Source: Paenalcaligenes faecalis (lineage in GTDB: Bacteria; Pseudomonadota; Gammaproteobacteria; Burkholderiales; Burkholderiaceae_B). Taken from it: a DNA stretch of 64,000 nucleotides. The first letter of the stretch is position 1, and each line of letters starts with the position of its first letter. The stretch is from NCBI RefSeq assembly GCF_027557445.1, contig NZ_CP106841.1, positions 1,970,001-2,034,000 on the forward strand, written 5' to 3'. Both the position numbers and the translations under genes were made by a program. The notes under the pieces are model-generated. The model searched no databases and was not told where the DNA came from. It saw only the letters and a program-made list of their open reading frames with translations. Shown here one piece after another: positions 6,583 through 15,677 of the stretch.

Positions 6583-7598
6583 GGTCGCAATACCTCGCAA
6601 TCAATACCATGCTGAGCTAATAAAGCCTCTACCTCTGGCCACTGTTCTAAACCCCCTTTTGCGGCTACGACTAGCTGACCATAAGGTGTGTCTTTAATAC
6701 GACTCACAGCCCCTTGCAAAATACTTAAATCCACGTTGAATTCCCGGCTAATTTGACTTAAGACAGGGGCTGAGGTGGCCTCGCCTCTGAAGCTTAATCG
6801 TAATAGTCGCCCTTCCACTTGTTGAGAAAAACTTTGCCAACCATCAGTATCCATCCCACTTTCGGTAAGAAGTGATTGTGTGACGGCATGTTGTGGATGT
6901 AAGAACACATCCATAACCGGTCCTATCTCAACGAGCTTTCCGCCCTCAATCACCGCCACTCGATCACAAATAGAACGAATCACATCCATGCTGTGCGTAA
7001 TCAAAACGATCGTAATACCTAAATTTTGATTGATTTCAGACAGCAATCGTAAGATAGACTGGGTTGTCTCTGGGTCTAAGGCTGAAGTCGCCTCATCACA
7101 TAACAAAAGCTGGGGATGATTTGCCAAAGCACGCGCAATACCGACCCGTTGTTGTTGCCCACCAGATAGTTGGCGCGGGTATTTATTTACATGATCTTTT
7201 AATCCGACTAGCTCCAGTACCTCTAGCGCACGCTCTCGTTGTTGTGCGCGAGTTAAACCCGCTAGTCGCAAAGGAAAACACACATTATCCAAAACCGTGC
7301 GCATTTGCAGTAAATTAAAATGTTGAAATACCATTCCAATTTTCTGGCGTACGGTGCGTAGTTGGGCATCCGTTAACGCACTAATTTGTTCGTTGTTTAA
7401 CCAAACATCGCCCGTCGTCGGACGCTCTAATAGGTTCAGCATACGGATCAGTGTGCTTTTCCCTGCCCCTGAGCGTCCAATAATGCCAAAGACCTCGCCT
7501 GCAGAAATATGCAGATTGATGCCATCCAATGCAGTGACCTGTTTACTGCCTGACACATAATTTTTATAGATCTGTTCTAAACGTATCAACGGATACAC
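6579..7598 (-). CDS. metN: D-methionine ABC transporter ATP-binding protein MetN
   Basis: This 339-residue ATPase has Walker A GRSGAGKST (41-49), the signature LSGGQQQR (144-151) and Walker B LLLCDEATSALD (164-175). A C-terminal NIL domain (about 255-339), the methionine-sensing ACT-like domain of MetN that mediates feedback inhibition, follows. It is the first gene of the met operon, transcribed leftwards from the 7599-7718 intergenic region shared with a divergent unknown gene. I see no clear riboswitch in those 120 bases. Confidence 0.95.
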   Translation of the reverse strand: MYPLIRLEQIYKNYVSGSKQVTALDGINLHISAGEVFGIIGRSGAGKSTLIRMLNLLERPTTGDVWLNNEQISALTDAQLRTVRQKIGMVFQHFNLLQMRTVLDNVCFPLRLAGLTRAQQRERALEVLELVGLKDHVNKYPRQLSGGQQQRVGIARALANHPQLLLCDEATSALDPETTQSILRLLSEINQNLGITIVLITHSMDVIRSICDRVAVIEGGKLVEIGPVMDVFLHPQHAVTQSLLTESGMDTDGWQSFSQQVEGRLLRLSFRGEATSAPVLSQISREFNVDLSILQGAVSRIKDTPYGQLVVAAKGGLEQWPEVEALLAQHGIDCEVLRP

Positions 7599-7718
7599 CT
7601 ATCAATAAACAGCAAATATGCTGTAATGAAAAACAAAATTTACCATAAAGTGCGTAATCATTATCACTCAGGTAGGTAAAAAGCTTTAAACGTTTTTAAA
7701 TCATATAGGACCAGAGTA

Positions 7719-8537
7719 ATGACTGTTTTTAATCCTTTGTTCAACAATCATCCATTACACCTGATGCATCAAGCCATATCAGCCTTGAGACACGCTTGGC
7801 GTATTGCCCAAGAACAACATATAGGACTTGACCCTGATCTGATTCGTCGTAGTCTCTCTGTGATCGAACAAGCCCGACAACTGCCTGCTAATCAAAAAAC
7901 CCAGCGTGTACTTATGCGGCTTCAAGACCAACTACAGGGTATTAAGCTAGTCCCTGCAGAAAACACCCCGAAAAAGTGGCTAACACAGACGATAGAACCT
8001 TTTCATCTACGATTAAACCCAGAACAAAGTCCTTGGTTTTGCATGGAGACTGACTCGCCTGTGCCAGAATTATTGCAAACCTTAGGCAGCGATTGGCGAC
8101 AACGCATCAAAGAGCATAAAAACGACCCGATCAGCCGTTTACAGCTTGCTTGGCAAATGCTGCCTTATCGTACCGCTTTTAACGAGGCCGCCATTGCCCT
8201 GCGTGCCATTTTACGCGAAAAAACGCACGATGAACGCCAGACCTTAAACTTGTTGTATTGGTTAGCTGCGGTTCACTCTTTTATTAGTATTGACCCTGAA
8301 ACCCCAAGCGGCAACCTCGTCGCCAGTTATCTGCCGGGTACCACGCTATTGAAGATGGAGGTCAACTACTCTGAATTAGGCCTAAACGAGCTGCCTTTAT
8401 TGAATACTACTGAAAAAAATCGGATGGAAACGCTTTGGGGAAAAACGGAACAACACAGCTCACTACAAAAAATGTATCCGAATAGCTATCAAGAGTATCT
8501 ATTCGTCGCCACAAATAAAAAAAGCCCAGTTCAATGA
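7719..8537 (+). CDS. hypothetical protein, family not recognised
   Basis: This 272-residue, largely helical soluble protein shows no signal peptide, membrane segment or catalytic motif that I recognise. Q, L and R are abundant, and 'RLQLAWQMLPYRTAFNEAAIALRAILREK' looks like a helical-repeat stretch (about 140-170). It is divergent from metN, 120 bases away. The start is preceded by a weak AGGACCAG. Its last codons form the left arm of a strong terminator (8518-8551), so the C-terminal KKSPVQ is constrained by RNA structure. Function unknown. Confidence 0.65.
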   Translation: MTVFNPLFNNHPLHLMHQAISALRHAWRIAQEQHIGLDPDLIRRSLSVIEQARQLPANQKTQRVLMRLQDQLQGIKLVPAENTPKKWLTQTIEPFHLRLNPEQSPWFCMETDSPVPELLQTLGSDWRQRIKEHKNDPISRLQLAWQMLPYRTAFNEAAIALRAILREKTHDERQTLNLLYWLAAVHSFISIDPETPSGNLVASYLPGTTLLKMEVNYSELGLNELPLLNTTEKNRMETLWGKTEQHSSLQKMYPNSYQEYLFVATNKKSPVQ

Positions 8538-8551
8538 ACTAGGCTTTTTTT
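8518..8551 (+). terminator. terminator overlapping the end of the unknown gene
   Basis: AAAAAAGCC pairs with GGCTTTTTT around an inner AGTT/AACT stem, followed by T residues. The TGA stop (8535-8537) lies inside the hairpin. It also separates the gene from the convergent tRNA. Confidence 0.85.
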
Positions 8552-8561
8552 GAATTCGGGT

Positions 8562-8637
8562 TGGTGGGTCGTGCGCGACTCGAACGCGCGACCAACGGAT
8601 TAAAAGTCCGCTGCTCTACCGACTGAGCTAACGACCC
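8562..8637 (-). tRNA. tRNA-Lys(TTT)
   Basis: A 76-base minus-strand tRNA. Acceptor stem GGGTCGT/ACGACCC, discriminator A and encoded CCA; D-arm GCTCAGTCGGTAGAGC; anticodon loop CTTTTAA with anticodon TTT; T-arm loop TTCGAGT. It decodes AAA/AAG lysine. It has its own strong promoter (8652-8680). Confidence 0.97.
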
Positions 8638-8651
8638 AACCGAAAGATGTA

Positions 8652-8680
8652 ATTATTGCATGACGACTTTTTGTTGTCAA
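8652..8680 (-). promoter_or_regulatory. sigma-70 promoter of tRNA-Lys
   Basis: Minus strand TTGACA (8680-8675), 17-base spacer, AATAAT (8657-8652), about 14 bases before the mature tRNA end. Consensus -35 and 5/6 -10. Confidence 0.8.
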
Positions 8681-8722
8681 GGATTTTTTTCAACTCGGTA
8701 TCGAAAAAAACCACTGCGAAAA

Positions 8723-8770
8723 TTACGTCCTTGCCCCTGCAGCGCAGTGCTGTGTGAAGCAAAGACGTAA
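8723..8770. repeat. long inverted repeat with internal hairpin, possible small structured RNA
   Basis: TTACGTCCTTGC (8723-8734) pairs with GCAAAGACGTAA (8759-8770) over 12 positions with one mismatch (a G-T wobble on the minus strand). An inner CAGC/GCTG hairpin lies at 8740-8752. T-runs lie about 10-15 bases beyond on both strands. It sits between tRNA-Lys and the GH31-like gene and overlaps no coding region. Confidence 0.5.
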
Positions 8771-8826
8771 CTATAGCATGTTTTTTTAAGATGTACAGTA
8801 TTTTTTAAAAAAAACCGACAAATAAT

Positions 8827-11037
8827 CTATCTAGCACGAGAAATACGGACCTCGGCACCACGGCGCTTTACCTCTAAGCCCTCGGAAGGTAGGATTTTCA
8901 AACCCTCTAAACCTTTGATATAGCTCGAACCTTGCATTTGCATCACACGTATTTTATTACGCATGACCGCAGGACTGTGTTCAGGCATACCAAACATCCA
9001 GACTTCCTCTAGTAAGCGAGCTGAATTAAATTCACTGGTATTCAAGGCCTGGGGACCTAGACATAACATTTGTCCCTCGCGACCGAAAACCGGCAGACGA
9101 TCTAGCCCAGCTTTAACGATCCAACGTGAACCACCCTCGTAGCGCCAACCTGTGGCCAAATCCCACCAGTCACTGCCCTTAGGTAAGTAAACCTCAATTT
9201 CATCACCTGGCTGTACAAATGGGGCCACAAGTAAGGTAGACCCTAACATGTACTGATTAGACCAATTAGCGACCTCGGGATCATCAGGAAACTCTAGGGC
9301 TAAGGCGCGCTGTACTGGTAAACCACAACGGACTGATTCCTCGATAATACCTAATACATAGGGCACTAAACGATAACGCCAACGTAGCCAATGGGCGATT
9401 AACTCTTGGGTTTTTTCATCAAATGATTGCGGCATCAGCCCGTCAACCGCCTGAAAGTGGAAATTAGCCGAAAATACACCCATAGCCAACCAGCGGATGA
9501 ACAGCTCTGGCGTCATCTTATCTGTGGGTTGATTCGCAGAGCCTATCTGATGAGTCTGTGCTGTTACACCACTATTACCCGTTGATAAAGCGGCCTGCAA
9601 TGTCGTGGCTAAACCTTGCCAATCATTGGTGACATCAGGCCCAAGCTGCCAAGCAAAGCGATGCGCTGAAGGATATAGATCACGACTAGCAACTAAGCCC
9701 TCTTGGGGTGTTTTATGCCCCGCAAACGCATCGAATAAGGCTTGTCTTGCCAATAATGGATAAACCGTGCGTAGCATTGCACCGGTTTCACCACCCCGGG
9801 CCGTAATGCTATCTGGAATAGCATACTGGGTATTGCAGACGACAGCACCTAAGCCCTCGTCATACGACTGGCGTAATCGTTCAACCCATAATTTATACGC
9901 GTCTTTATGGGTTAGATCTAATAGTGCAAAGTCTTTGCCACCGGTAATGGCATTACCCTCAAACACATAACCTGCACCATCATCATCGTTAATTAATAGC
10001 CAGCCGCGGTCTTCCCATTCGTCATACATGGATGTCCCAGCCAACACGCCAGGAAAGGTATACGCCGAAAATTTAAACTGGGCGTCTTCGGCGGCGGGCA
10101 TGCTTTCACGCACATCACCAATCCTAGATGTATCCCAATCAAACAAAGGACGATCAGGCCCAAAACCCAGCACGGCAGGAGGTGCTAAATTCACCACATC
10201 CACCCCTACCTGCAAGGTTTTTAACTGCTCTATTTGCGCATGAATTTGCTCTGGACTTTGATCTGGCTGCTGGTCCAGCCATACCCCCATTGGCCATAAA
10301 CCAGGCTGACCGGCTCGACCTGTCAAGGCAGTATATTGATTCAGAATCTCTGTGGGTACACCAATAAAGATAAAAATATCTAATACGGGCGCATGCACTG
10401 TTGCCGTGTACGTGTCAGCTGCGGTTTGAGCCACATCATGCTCTACACGATCAAAGGTGTTGAAATAAATACCCCAGCCCCGATTGCTCCAGGCCAGAGG
10501 TAATACTCGGTCAGCTGGATTATCCGAAACCAAACGAATGCCCCGACGATTTAAGTCAGCAACGGTTTCGCCTAAGCCGTAAATCCCCTCGGTGGGTTCT
10601 AGGGCCAATGACAACGCCCAGTTCTCAGCATGTGTCAGTGACTGGCTTTGCAGTAACAGTTGATCTGCACCATACACACGCAAAGCAAAGGTGTCTTTAT
10701 CAATCTCAACAGCACAATCACCCTGCTCTACACGCCACCCTGTAGCGATTTCAGACAGTTCCAATTCACCTACCGCATCCAATCTAGCCAACAGCATTTC
10801 GGCATACTGTTGCGCTCGCGGCGTGACGCGATCCGGCTGAATATGTTTTAACGACCCGAAACGTAAGCGAAATACGCCGGGAGCATGGGCTTCGATACGA
10901 AGCAGCTGATCCTCTGCGGCCGCAAAATCAGCAGCAGAGGACTTAGTAGAAATAGAACTTAGAAGATTAAACAATTGCGTCACATCATCAGAGTGAGTTT
11001 TGGACGGCACAGTGCGATCCTCAAGGGCAAAGCCCAA
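8827..11037 (-). CDS. GH31-family glycosidase-like protein, apparently lacking the catalytic nucleophile
   Basis: The 736 residues have GH31 layout: N-terminal beta-sandwich with 'EGIYGLGETVADLNRRG' (150-166) and 'LAWSNRGWGIYFNT' (181-194), a TIM barrel from about 245, and a C-terminal beta domain ('GSTLLVAPFV', 'EVYLPKGSDWWDLATG'). In active members the nucleophile is the Asp of a W-x-D-M/F-x-E type motif; here that strand reads GLGAVVCNTQY (395-405) with no acidic residue. The acid/base region keeps D468 (GPDVTNDW), but the usual HDIGG sequence is THQIG (495-499). The protein is therefore probably not a normal retaining alpha-glucosidase or xylosidase. It follows mnmC by 82 bases in the same direction. 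Confidence 0.75.
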   Translation of the reverse strand: MGFALEDRTVPSKTHSDDVTQLFNLLSSISTKSSAADFAAAEDQLLRIEAHAPGVFRLRFGSLKHIQPDRVTPRAQQYAEMLLARLDAVGELELSEIATGWRVEQGDCAVEIDKDTFALRVYGADQLLLQSQSLTHAENWALSLALEPTEGIYGLGETVADLNRRGIRLVSDNPADRVLPLAWSNRGWGIYFNTFDRVEHDVAQTAADTYTATVHAPVLDIFIFIGVPTEILNQYTALTGRAGQPGLWPMGVWLDQQPDQSPEQIHAQIEQLKTLQVGVDVVNLAPPAVLGFGPDRPLFDWDTSRIGDVRESMPAAEDAQFKFSAYTFPGVLAGTSMYDEWEDRGWLLINDDDGAGYVFEGNAITGGKDFALLDLTHKDAYKLWVERLRQSYDEGLGAVVCNTQYAIPDSITARGGETGAMLRTVYPLLARQALFDAFAGHKTPQEGLVASRDLYPSAHRFAWQLGPDVTNDWQGLATTLQAALSTGNSGVTAQTHQIGSANQPTDKMTPELFIRWLAMGVFSANFHFQAVDGLMPQSFDEKTQELIAHWLRWRYRLVPYVLGIIEESVRCGLPVQRALALEFPDDPEVANWSNQYMLGSTLLVAPFVQPGDEIEVYLPKGSDWWDLATGWRYEGGSRWIVKAGLDRLPVFGREGQMLCLGPQALNTSEFNSARLLEEVWMFGMPEHSPAVMRNKIRVMQMQGSSYIKGLEGLKILPSEGLEVKRRGAEVRISRAR

Positions 11038-11119
11038 AACCTTAGATTAAAAATACTATTTTGACGATCTATTTGCCACAAAGCAAACAAACCTCAAACC
11101 AATTGATCATTCATTACTA

Positions 11120-12946
11120 TTATCGCAGGTATATGGATTGTAATAAATCACGTTCTACTACGGCTGGCTCTGCACAAAGATTTGTGCTAATCACATCTGC
11201 CGCTAACGCTGCCCAGCTAAATCCATACGAGCCATACCCCACGTTTATCCACAACCCCGGTTTGGCTTGGCACACCATTGGTAAATGATCTTTTACCGCA
11301 GCCCGCTGACCAACCCACATCGACTGAGGTTGAGCCAACGAATCCGCCACCGGAACTAATTCTGCTAGCTTATTCATAATGTCCTGATGAGCTGGCAGGC
11401 TCACATCACGATCTGTTAAGGAATAGGTACTACCCACTGCATAATGCGTATTCATTACGTTAATAACATAACCGTTCCCAGCGACAATCCCCTGAACAGA
11501 ATCAGTCAGAACCTGTTTATCGATTACCTCACTTTGGCCACCCAGAATATCCATATCAAATAATCGTGGAGCCAACGGAGCGAGTTCTGGAATAATAGTT
11601 GGAGCTGCACCCGCATTTGCGACTACCACCTGCGTGGTATCCCACGTTATTTTATCATCCGTTACCAGTTGCCACTGATTTTCTGCGGCATGAATCGCCA
11701 CAACCGACTGGGCCACCGTAGTGATCAACGGATGATCTAACAGTTGTTGTAGTAGTAACTCGGGGCATGCATACGCGCCATTCAAAAAAAACAACGCGCC
11801 TTGTCTCAATTCCGTTTGCGCCAACCGGCTGGCGCTATGCTTATCCTTATATTGTACCCAATCTGAAGCAAAGCCGAGCCCCTCTACTGTTTTTTGCGCT
11901 GTTTTTGCCTCTTCCTCTGTTGATTGGACGACTAATGAGCCACAAAAATGCAAACTAGAACCTATAAATGCATGCCAACGTTGCTTAGCTCGCCACAGCC
12001 CTGCTCGGCTTAGACGAGCCCGAGGCGCATCATCGCTAGTAATCAATGGGGTAAGTGCAACCGCAGCATGCCCTTGATGTGCCGCGCCCAACCCCCGCGA
12101 AAAGACCGGATCAAAGACGACCGAGGCCACACCTCGTTGAGCTAAGGCGTATGCCGTTGCCGCTCCGGCAATGCCGCCCCCAATAATTAACACCGGTTTA
12201 CTTGGTCGAGGAGCATAGTCGTGGCCTAAATGTGGTCGCAACCAAGCCCGTGTCATATGACGTTTTCCTGCAAAACCGGGATGACGCTCGACCACAAAAC
12301 CCGAGTCCTGCAAATTTTTACGTACCTGAGCTGCTGAACACCACGTCGCCGCCGTCGCGTTAACTGCCGCCATACGGACCAATTGCCCAAACACCTCTTT
12401 AGACCACATCGCCGGATTCACCCGAGGCGCAAAACCATCTAAGTAAAACGCATCGGCCTTGCAGTCCATCCGTTTGGTGGCTTGGGCTATATCCCCAAAG
12501 AACAACGTTAAAGTCACGGCTGACTGCTCAAACTCTAAGCGATGAATTCCGGGTAACAAAAGTGGCCATTGTGCTATTAACTGATCGGCTAAGTCTCGTA
12601 ACTCAGCCGGCGTATTTTGTAGCATTTGAATCAAATGCACTGCGGAAAAAGGATGCGCCTCAAAGGAGACAAAATGCAGACGACGGCTACGCTGCGAATC
12701 GGTTTTCCACGCATGCCATGTGGTTAAAAAATTATTCCCTAAACCAAAGCCGGTTTCAACGATGGTGAACTGATCTCGCCCTTGCCACCGCTCCGGTAAA
12801 CCATTGCCCTGCAAAAATACATACTGAGCTTGCTCCATTGCTCCAGAAGCGGCGTGATATACATCTTCGTACTGATCGCTATACGCTAAGCCACTATCAG
12901 TAAAAGTAGGTGTAGCAGGGATAAGGGGTTGAAATGCGCGCGTCAT
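11120..12946 (-). CDS. mnmC: bifunctional tRNA mnm5s2U biosynthesis protein MnmC
   Basis: The 608 residues are a two-domain fusion. The N-terminal domain (about 1-235) is the SAM-dependent methyltransferase with 'IVETGFGLGNNFLTTW' as SAM loop and 'DAFYLDGFAPRVNP'. The C-terminal domain (about 250-608) is an FAD oxidoreductase with the dinucleotide motif VLIIGGGIAGAATAYALAQRG near 250-270 (first 20 residues counted). It converts cmnm5s2U34 of tRNA to mnm5s2U34 in the wobble position of tRNAs such as Lys, Glu and Gln. The length and order match the E. coli enzyme (about 670) with a shorter linker. The tRNA-Lys(TTT) substrate type is encoded nearby, but I infer no link from that. Confidence 0.92.
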   Translation of the reverse strand: MTRAFQPLIPATPTFTDSGLAYSDQYEDVYHAASGAMEQAQYVFLQGNGLPERWQGRDQFTIVETGFGLGNNFLTTWHAWKTDSQRSRRLHFVSFEAHPFSAVHLIQMLQNTPAELRDLADQLIAQWPLLLPGIHRLEFEQSAVTLTLFFGDIAQATKRMDCKADAFYLDGFAPRVNPAMWSKEVFGQLVRMAAVNATAATWCSAAQVRKNLQDSGFVVERHPGFAGKRHMTRAWLRPHLGHDYAPRPSKPVLIIGGGIAGAATAYALAQRGVASVVFDPVFSRGLGAAHQGHAAVALTPLITSDDAPRARLSRAGLWRAKQRWHAFIGSSLHFCGSLVVQSTEEEAKTAQKTVEGLGFASDWVQYKDKHSASRLAQTELRQGALFFLNGAYACPELLLQQLLDHPLITTVAQSVVAIHAAENQWQLVTDDKITWDTTQVVVANAGAAPTIIPELAPLAPRLFDMDILGGQSEVIDKQVLTDSVQGIVAGNGYVINVMNTHYAVGSTYSLTDRDVSLPAHQDIMNKLAELVPVADSLAQPQSMWVGQRAAVKDHLPMVCQAKPGLWINVGYGSYGFSWAALAADVISTNLCAEPAVVERDLLQSIYLR

Positions 12947-13043
12947 ATAATTACAGTTAAATGATAGGTTACCCGTATCATCTCATTTATCTGGATGTCA
13001 CGAGGACACCACCACGTTAAAGTCATTCTATTTAGGTTGTGTT

Positions 13044-13895
13044 ATGCAAACATCCTTAGCGTTAAGCAGCAGCTTAGAAGCTGCTGTTCAAGCCGCCCAT
13101 GCAGGCGCAGCTATTTTACAAGCCTACGCCTCAAACCGCAGCGAATTAGTCATTGACCTAAAAATGCGTAATGATCTGGTTTCCCAAGCTGACCGCGAAG
13201 CAGAGTTTGCTGTAATCGATATTTTACGCAGTCAAACCCCAGAGTTTGGAATTATTGCCGAAGAAAGTGGGGGCCAAGCTAGCGGTCAAGCCTCTTGGTG
13301 CATTGACCCTCTGGATGGCACTACAAATTTTCTGCATGGAATTCCTCACTATGCGGTTTCTATTGCGCTCATTGCCCACGCAGGTACGCAAGTCAATGGC
13401 GAAATTCTCGCGGTTGACACGCCTGTGATTGGCGTAGTCTATGACCCCAATCGCGAGGAAATGTTTACTGCCATGTACGGTGCAGGCTCATGGTTGAATG
13501 GACAACGCATCTACTGTTCACATGCGGACTCACTGGCTAACAGCGTAGTCGCCACAGGATTTCCTTTCCGTGATTTTAGCTTTGCCGATCAATACATGCC
13601 CGCCCTCCATTATGCGATTGAGCATACCCGTGGCATTCGTCGCCATGGTGCGGCGGCCTTAGATTTAGCTTGGGTCGCATGCGGTCGTTTTGACGCCTAT
13701 TGGGAAATGGGGCTCGCCCCGTGGGATGTTGCAGCAGGTACCATTATCGTAAGAGAGGCCGGTGGCATCAGTGAAGATATCTATGAACAACTGCCTTGGC
13801 CTAGCCGTGGCTATGTTTACTCAGGCGGAAAAACAGTCGCCCCTGAACTACTTGATATGCTCAAGCCACACCTGAAATACCCACAAAAACCATAG
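13044..13895 (+). CDS. suhB: inositol-1-monophosphatase family protein SuhB
   Basis: The 283 residues carry the Mg2+-dependent phosphatase motifs: E73/E74 (IAEES), DPLDGTTNF (88-96) and 'WDVAAGTIIVREAGG' in the C-terminal half. The family hydrolyses inositol phosphates, and E. coli SuhB also joins the rRNA antitermination complex with NusA. The gene is monocistronic, divergent from mnmC, with the start preceded by a poor RBS. Length is slightly above E. coli SuhB (267). Confidence 0.88.
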   Translation: MQTSLALSSSLEAAVQAAHAGAAILQAYASNRSELVIDLKMRNDLVSQADREAEFAVIDILRSQTPEFGIIAEESGGQASGQASWCIDPLDGTTNFLHGIPHYAVSIALIAHAGTQVNGEILAVDTPVIGVVYDPNREEMFTAMYGAGSWLNGQRIYCSHADSLANSVVATGFPFRDFSFADQYMPALHYAIEHTRGIRRHGAAALDLAWVACGRFDAYWEMGLAPWDVAAGTIIVREAGGISEDIYEQLPWPSRGYVYSGGKTVAPELLDMLKPHLKYPQKP

Positions 13896-13991
13896 GGTTT
13901 ATGGTGAACACGGCTTCCCACAGCAAATAACTACGGAATACTATAGGTTTCTTATCTATTTGTTCTGTACGCTAAAGCTCAAGGTGAATCC

Positions 13992-15188
13992 ATGACCACA
14001 CTTCCTCCGCTGTCTGACTGGCACGACGAATTCATTACCATACGTCGCGACCTACACCAATTTCCAGAACTGGGCTACGAGGAGCTTCGTACCGCTGACA
14101 AAATAGCCCAGCTATTACAAAGTTGGAATATCCCTATTCATCGCGGCTTAGGCATAACAGGCGTTGTGGGTATATTACAAGGCACACAAGGCCCAGGAAA
14201 AACAATCGGCTTACGCGCCGATATTGATGCACTGCCTATGCCTGAGCAAAATAATTTTGCACACAAAAGCCAACACGAAGGCAAAATGCATGCGTGTGGC
14301 CATGATGGTCACACTACTATGTTGCTGGCCGCAGCTAAATACCTCGCCTCTCATAATGACTTTATGGGTACAGTGTATTTTATTTTTCAGCCTGCCGAAG
14401 AAGGCTTAGGCGGTGCCAAAAAAATGATCGAAGACGGGCTATTTACCTTATTTCCGATGGATGCGGTATTTGGCATTCATAATTGGCCTAATATGCCTGC
14501 AGGCCATTTTGGTCTACGTTCGGGGGCGATTATGGCCTCTAGCAATACGTTTTCCATTCAAATCCAAGGCAAAGGTGCTCATGGTGCCATGCCGCATTTA
14601 GGGGCTGACCCTATTTTGGCTGCGGTGCATATTGCCCAAGGTATTCAATCCATCATCAGCCGCAATATCGATCCCTTAGATCATGCTGTCGTCAGCATTA
14701 CTCAAATCCATGCGGGCTCAGCCGATAACGTCATTCCTGATAGCGCTCAAATCCGAGGCACTGTACGCACCTTTAGTACAGAAACCTTAGATCTCATTGA
14801 GCAGCGCCTTCAGCTCATCTGCCAAAGCAGTGCCTCCGCACTGGGCTGCTCTGCGACCATGGACTTTGATCGTCGCTACCCCCCCACTATCAACCATGCC
14901 GCCGAAACTCTTTTTTGTGCTGATCTTTTAAAAGACTGGTTGGGGCCAGATCGTGTGATTGACCCTGTCACCCCCTCTATGGGGGCTGAGGACTTTTCTT
15001 TTATGTTAGAGCAAGTACCCGGTTGTTATTTATTTCTGGGGAATGGCTCCGGAGATCATCGAGTCGCTGGCCATGGTTTAGGGCCATGCACGTTGCATAA
15101 TGGCAGCTATGATTTCAATGATGACCTGATCCCTATCGGGGCGACCTATTGGGTCAAACTGGCGACTGAATGGCTAAAACCAGCCTAA
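13992..15188 (+). CDS. M20-family amidohydrolase (hippurate hydrolase-like)
   Basis: The 398 residues have the M20D signatures: LHQFPELGYEE (21-31), ADIDALPMPE (76-85), metal-binding MHACGHDGHT (99-108), PAEEG (134-138), and 'SMGAEDFSFML' with the distal metal ligand. Members hydrolyse N-acyl or aminoacyl amides such as hippurate, N-acetyl amino acids or N-acetyl diaminopimelate; substrate cannot be read from the sequence. A close paralogue lies at 47204-48421. A good AAGG-type RBS precedes the ATG. Confidence 0.88.
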   Translation: MTTLPPLSDWHDEFITIRRDLHQFPELGYEELRTADKIAQLLQSWNIPIHRGLGITGVVGILQGTQGPGKTIGLRADIDALPMPEQNNFAHKSQHEGKMHACGHDGHTTMLLAAAKYLASHNDFMGTVYFIFQPAEEGLGGAKKMIEDGLFTLFPMDAVFGIHNWPNMPAGHFGLRSGAIMASSNTFSIQIQGKGAHGAMPHLGADPILAAVHIAQGIQSIISRNIDPLDHAVVSITQIHAGSADNVIPDSAQIRGTVRTFSTETLDLIEQRLQLICQSSASALGCSATMDFDRRYPPTINHAAETLFCADLLKDWLGPDRVIDPVTPSMGAEDFSFMLEQVPGCYLFLGNGSGDHRVAGHGLGPCTLHNGSYDFNDDLIPIGATYWVKLATEWLKPA

Positions 15189-15274
15189 TTTTCAGCTTTA
15201 ACAAAACTTTGGGGGCAACTCTGCTAGGCTTCTAGGTACAATAATAGCCATTTTCTTTGTATTTAGGAGTCCCC

Positions 15275-15676
15275 ATGAGCTCAGCGCTAATTTCCATCCC
15301 CAAAGACCGCGACCCCGTTTTACGCGTCATACCTATGCCTGGCGATGCCAATATGTATGGCGACGTGTTCGGGGGCTGGATCATGGCTCAGGTGGACGTA
15401 GGCGGATCGGTAGCCGCCTCACGACGCGCTCATGGCCGAGTTGCCACCATCGCGGTCAATTCCTTTACCTTTAAGCAGCCTGTTTTCGTCGGTGATTTGC
15501 TTAGTGTCTATGCCGAAATCATCAAAACAGGAAATACCTCTATTACGGTTTCCGTAGAGGTCTTTGCGGAGCGCAAATTACTCCCCGACGAAACGGTGAA
15601 AGTCACTGAGGCCGTCCTCACTTATGTCGCCACCGATGATCAGCGCCGCAGCCGCCCCCTACCCGCTATAGAATAA
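15275..15676 (+). CDS. yciA: acyl-CoA thioesterase YciA
   Basis: This 133-residue hotdog-fold thioesterase has the YciA pattern 'MPGDANMYGDVFGGWIMAQVD', where the Asn/Asp-Gly and the helix that follows form the active site between subunits. It hydrolyses short- and medium-chain acyl-CoAs in the cytoplasm. I start at the ATG at 15275, which has AGGAG 5 bases upstream; an upstream start at 15257 would add six unsupported residues. It ends one base before the mgtE ATG, so the two are probably cotranscribed. Confidence 0.9.
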   Translation: MSSALISIPKDRDPVLRVIPMPGDANMYGDVFGGWIMAQVDVGGSVAASRRAHGRVATIAVNSFTFKQPVFVGDLLSVYAEIIKTGNTSITVSVEVFAERKLLPDETVKVTEAVLTYVATDDQRRSRPLPAIE

Positions 15677-15677
15677 T

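Noticed and set aside
3600-7560. Plus-strand frames opposite metQ, iscB, metI and metN
   Set aside because: They are shadows of the minus-strand genes with no family resemblance or RBS.
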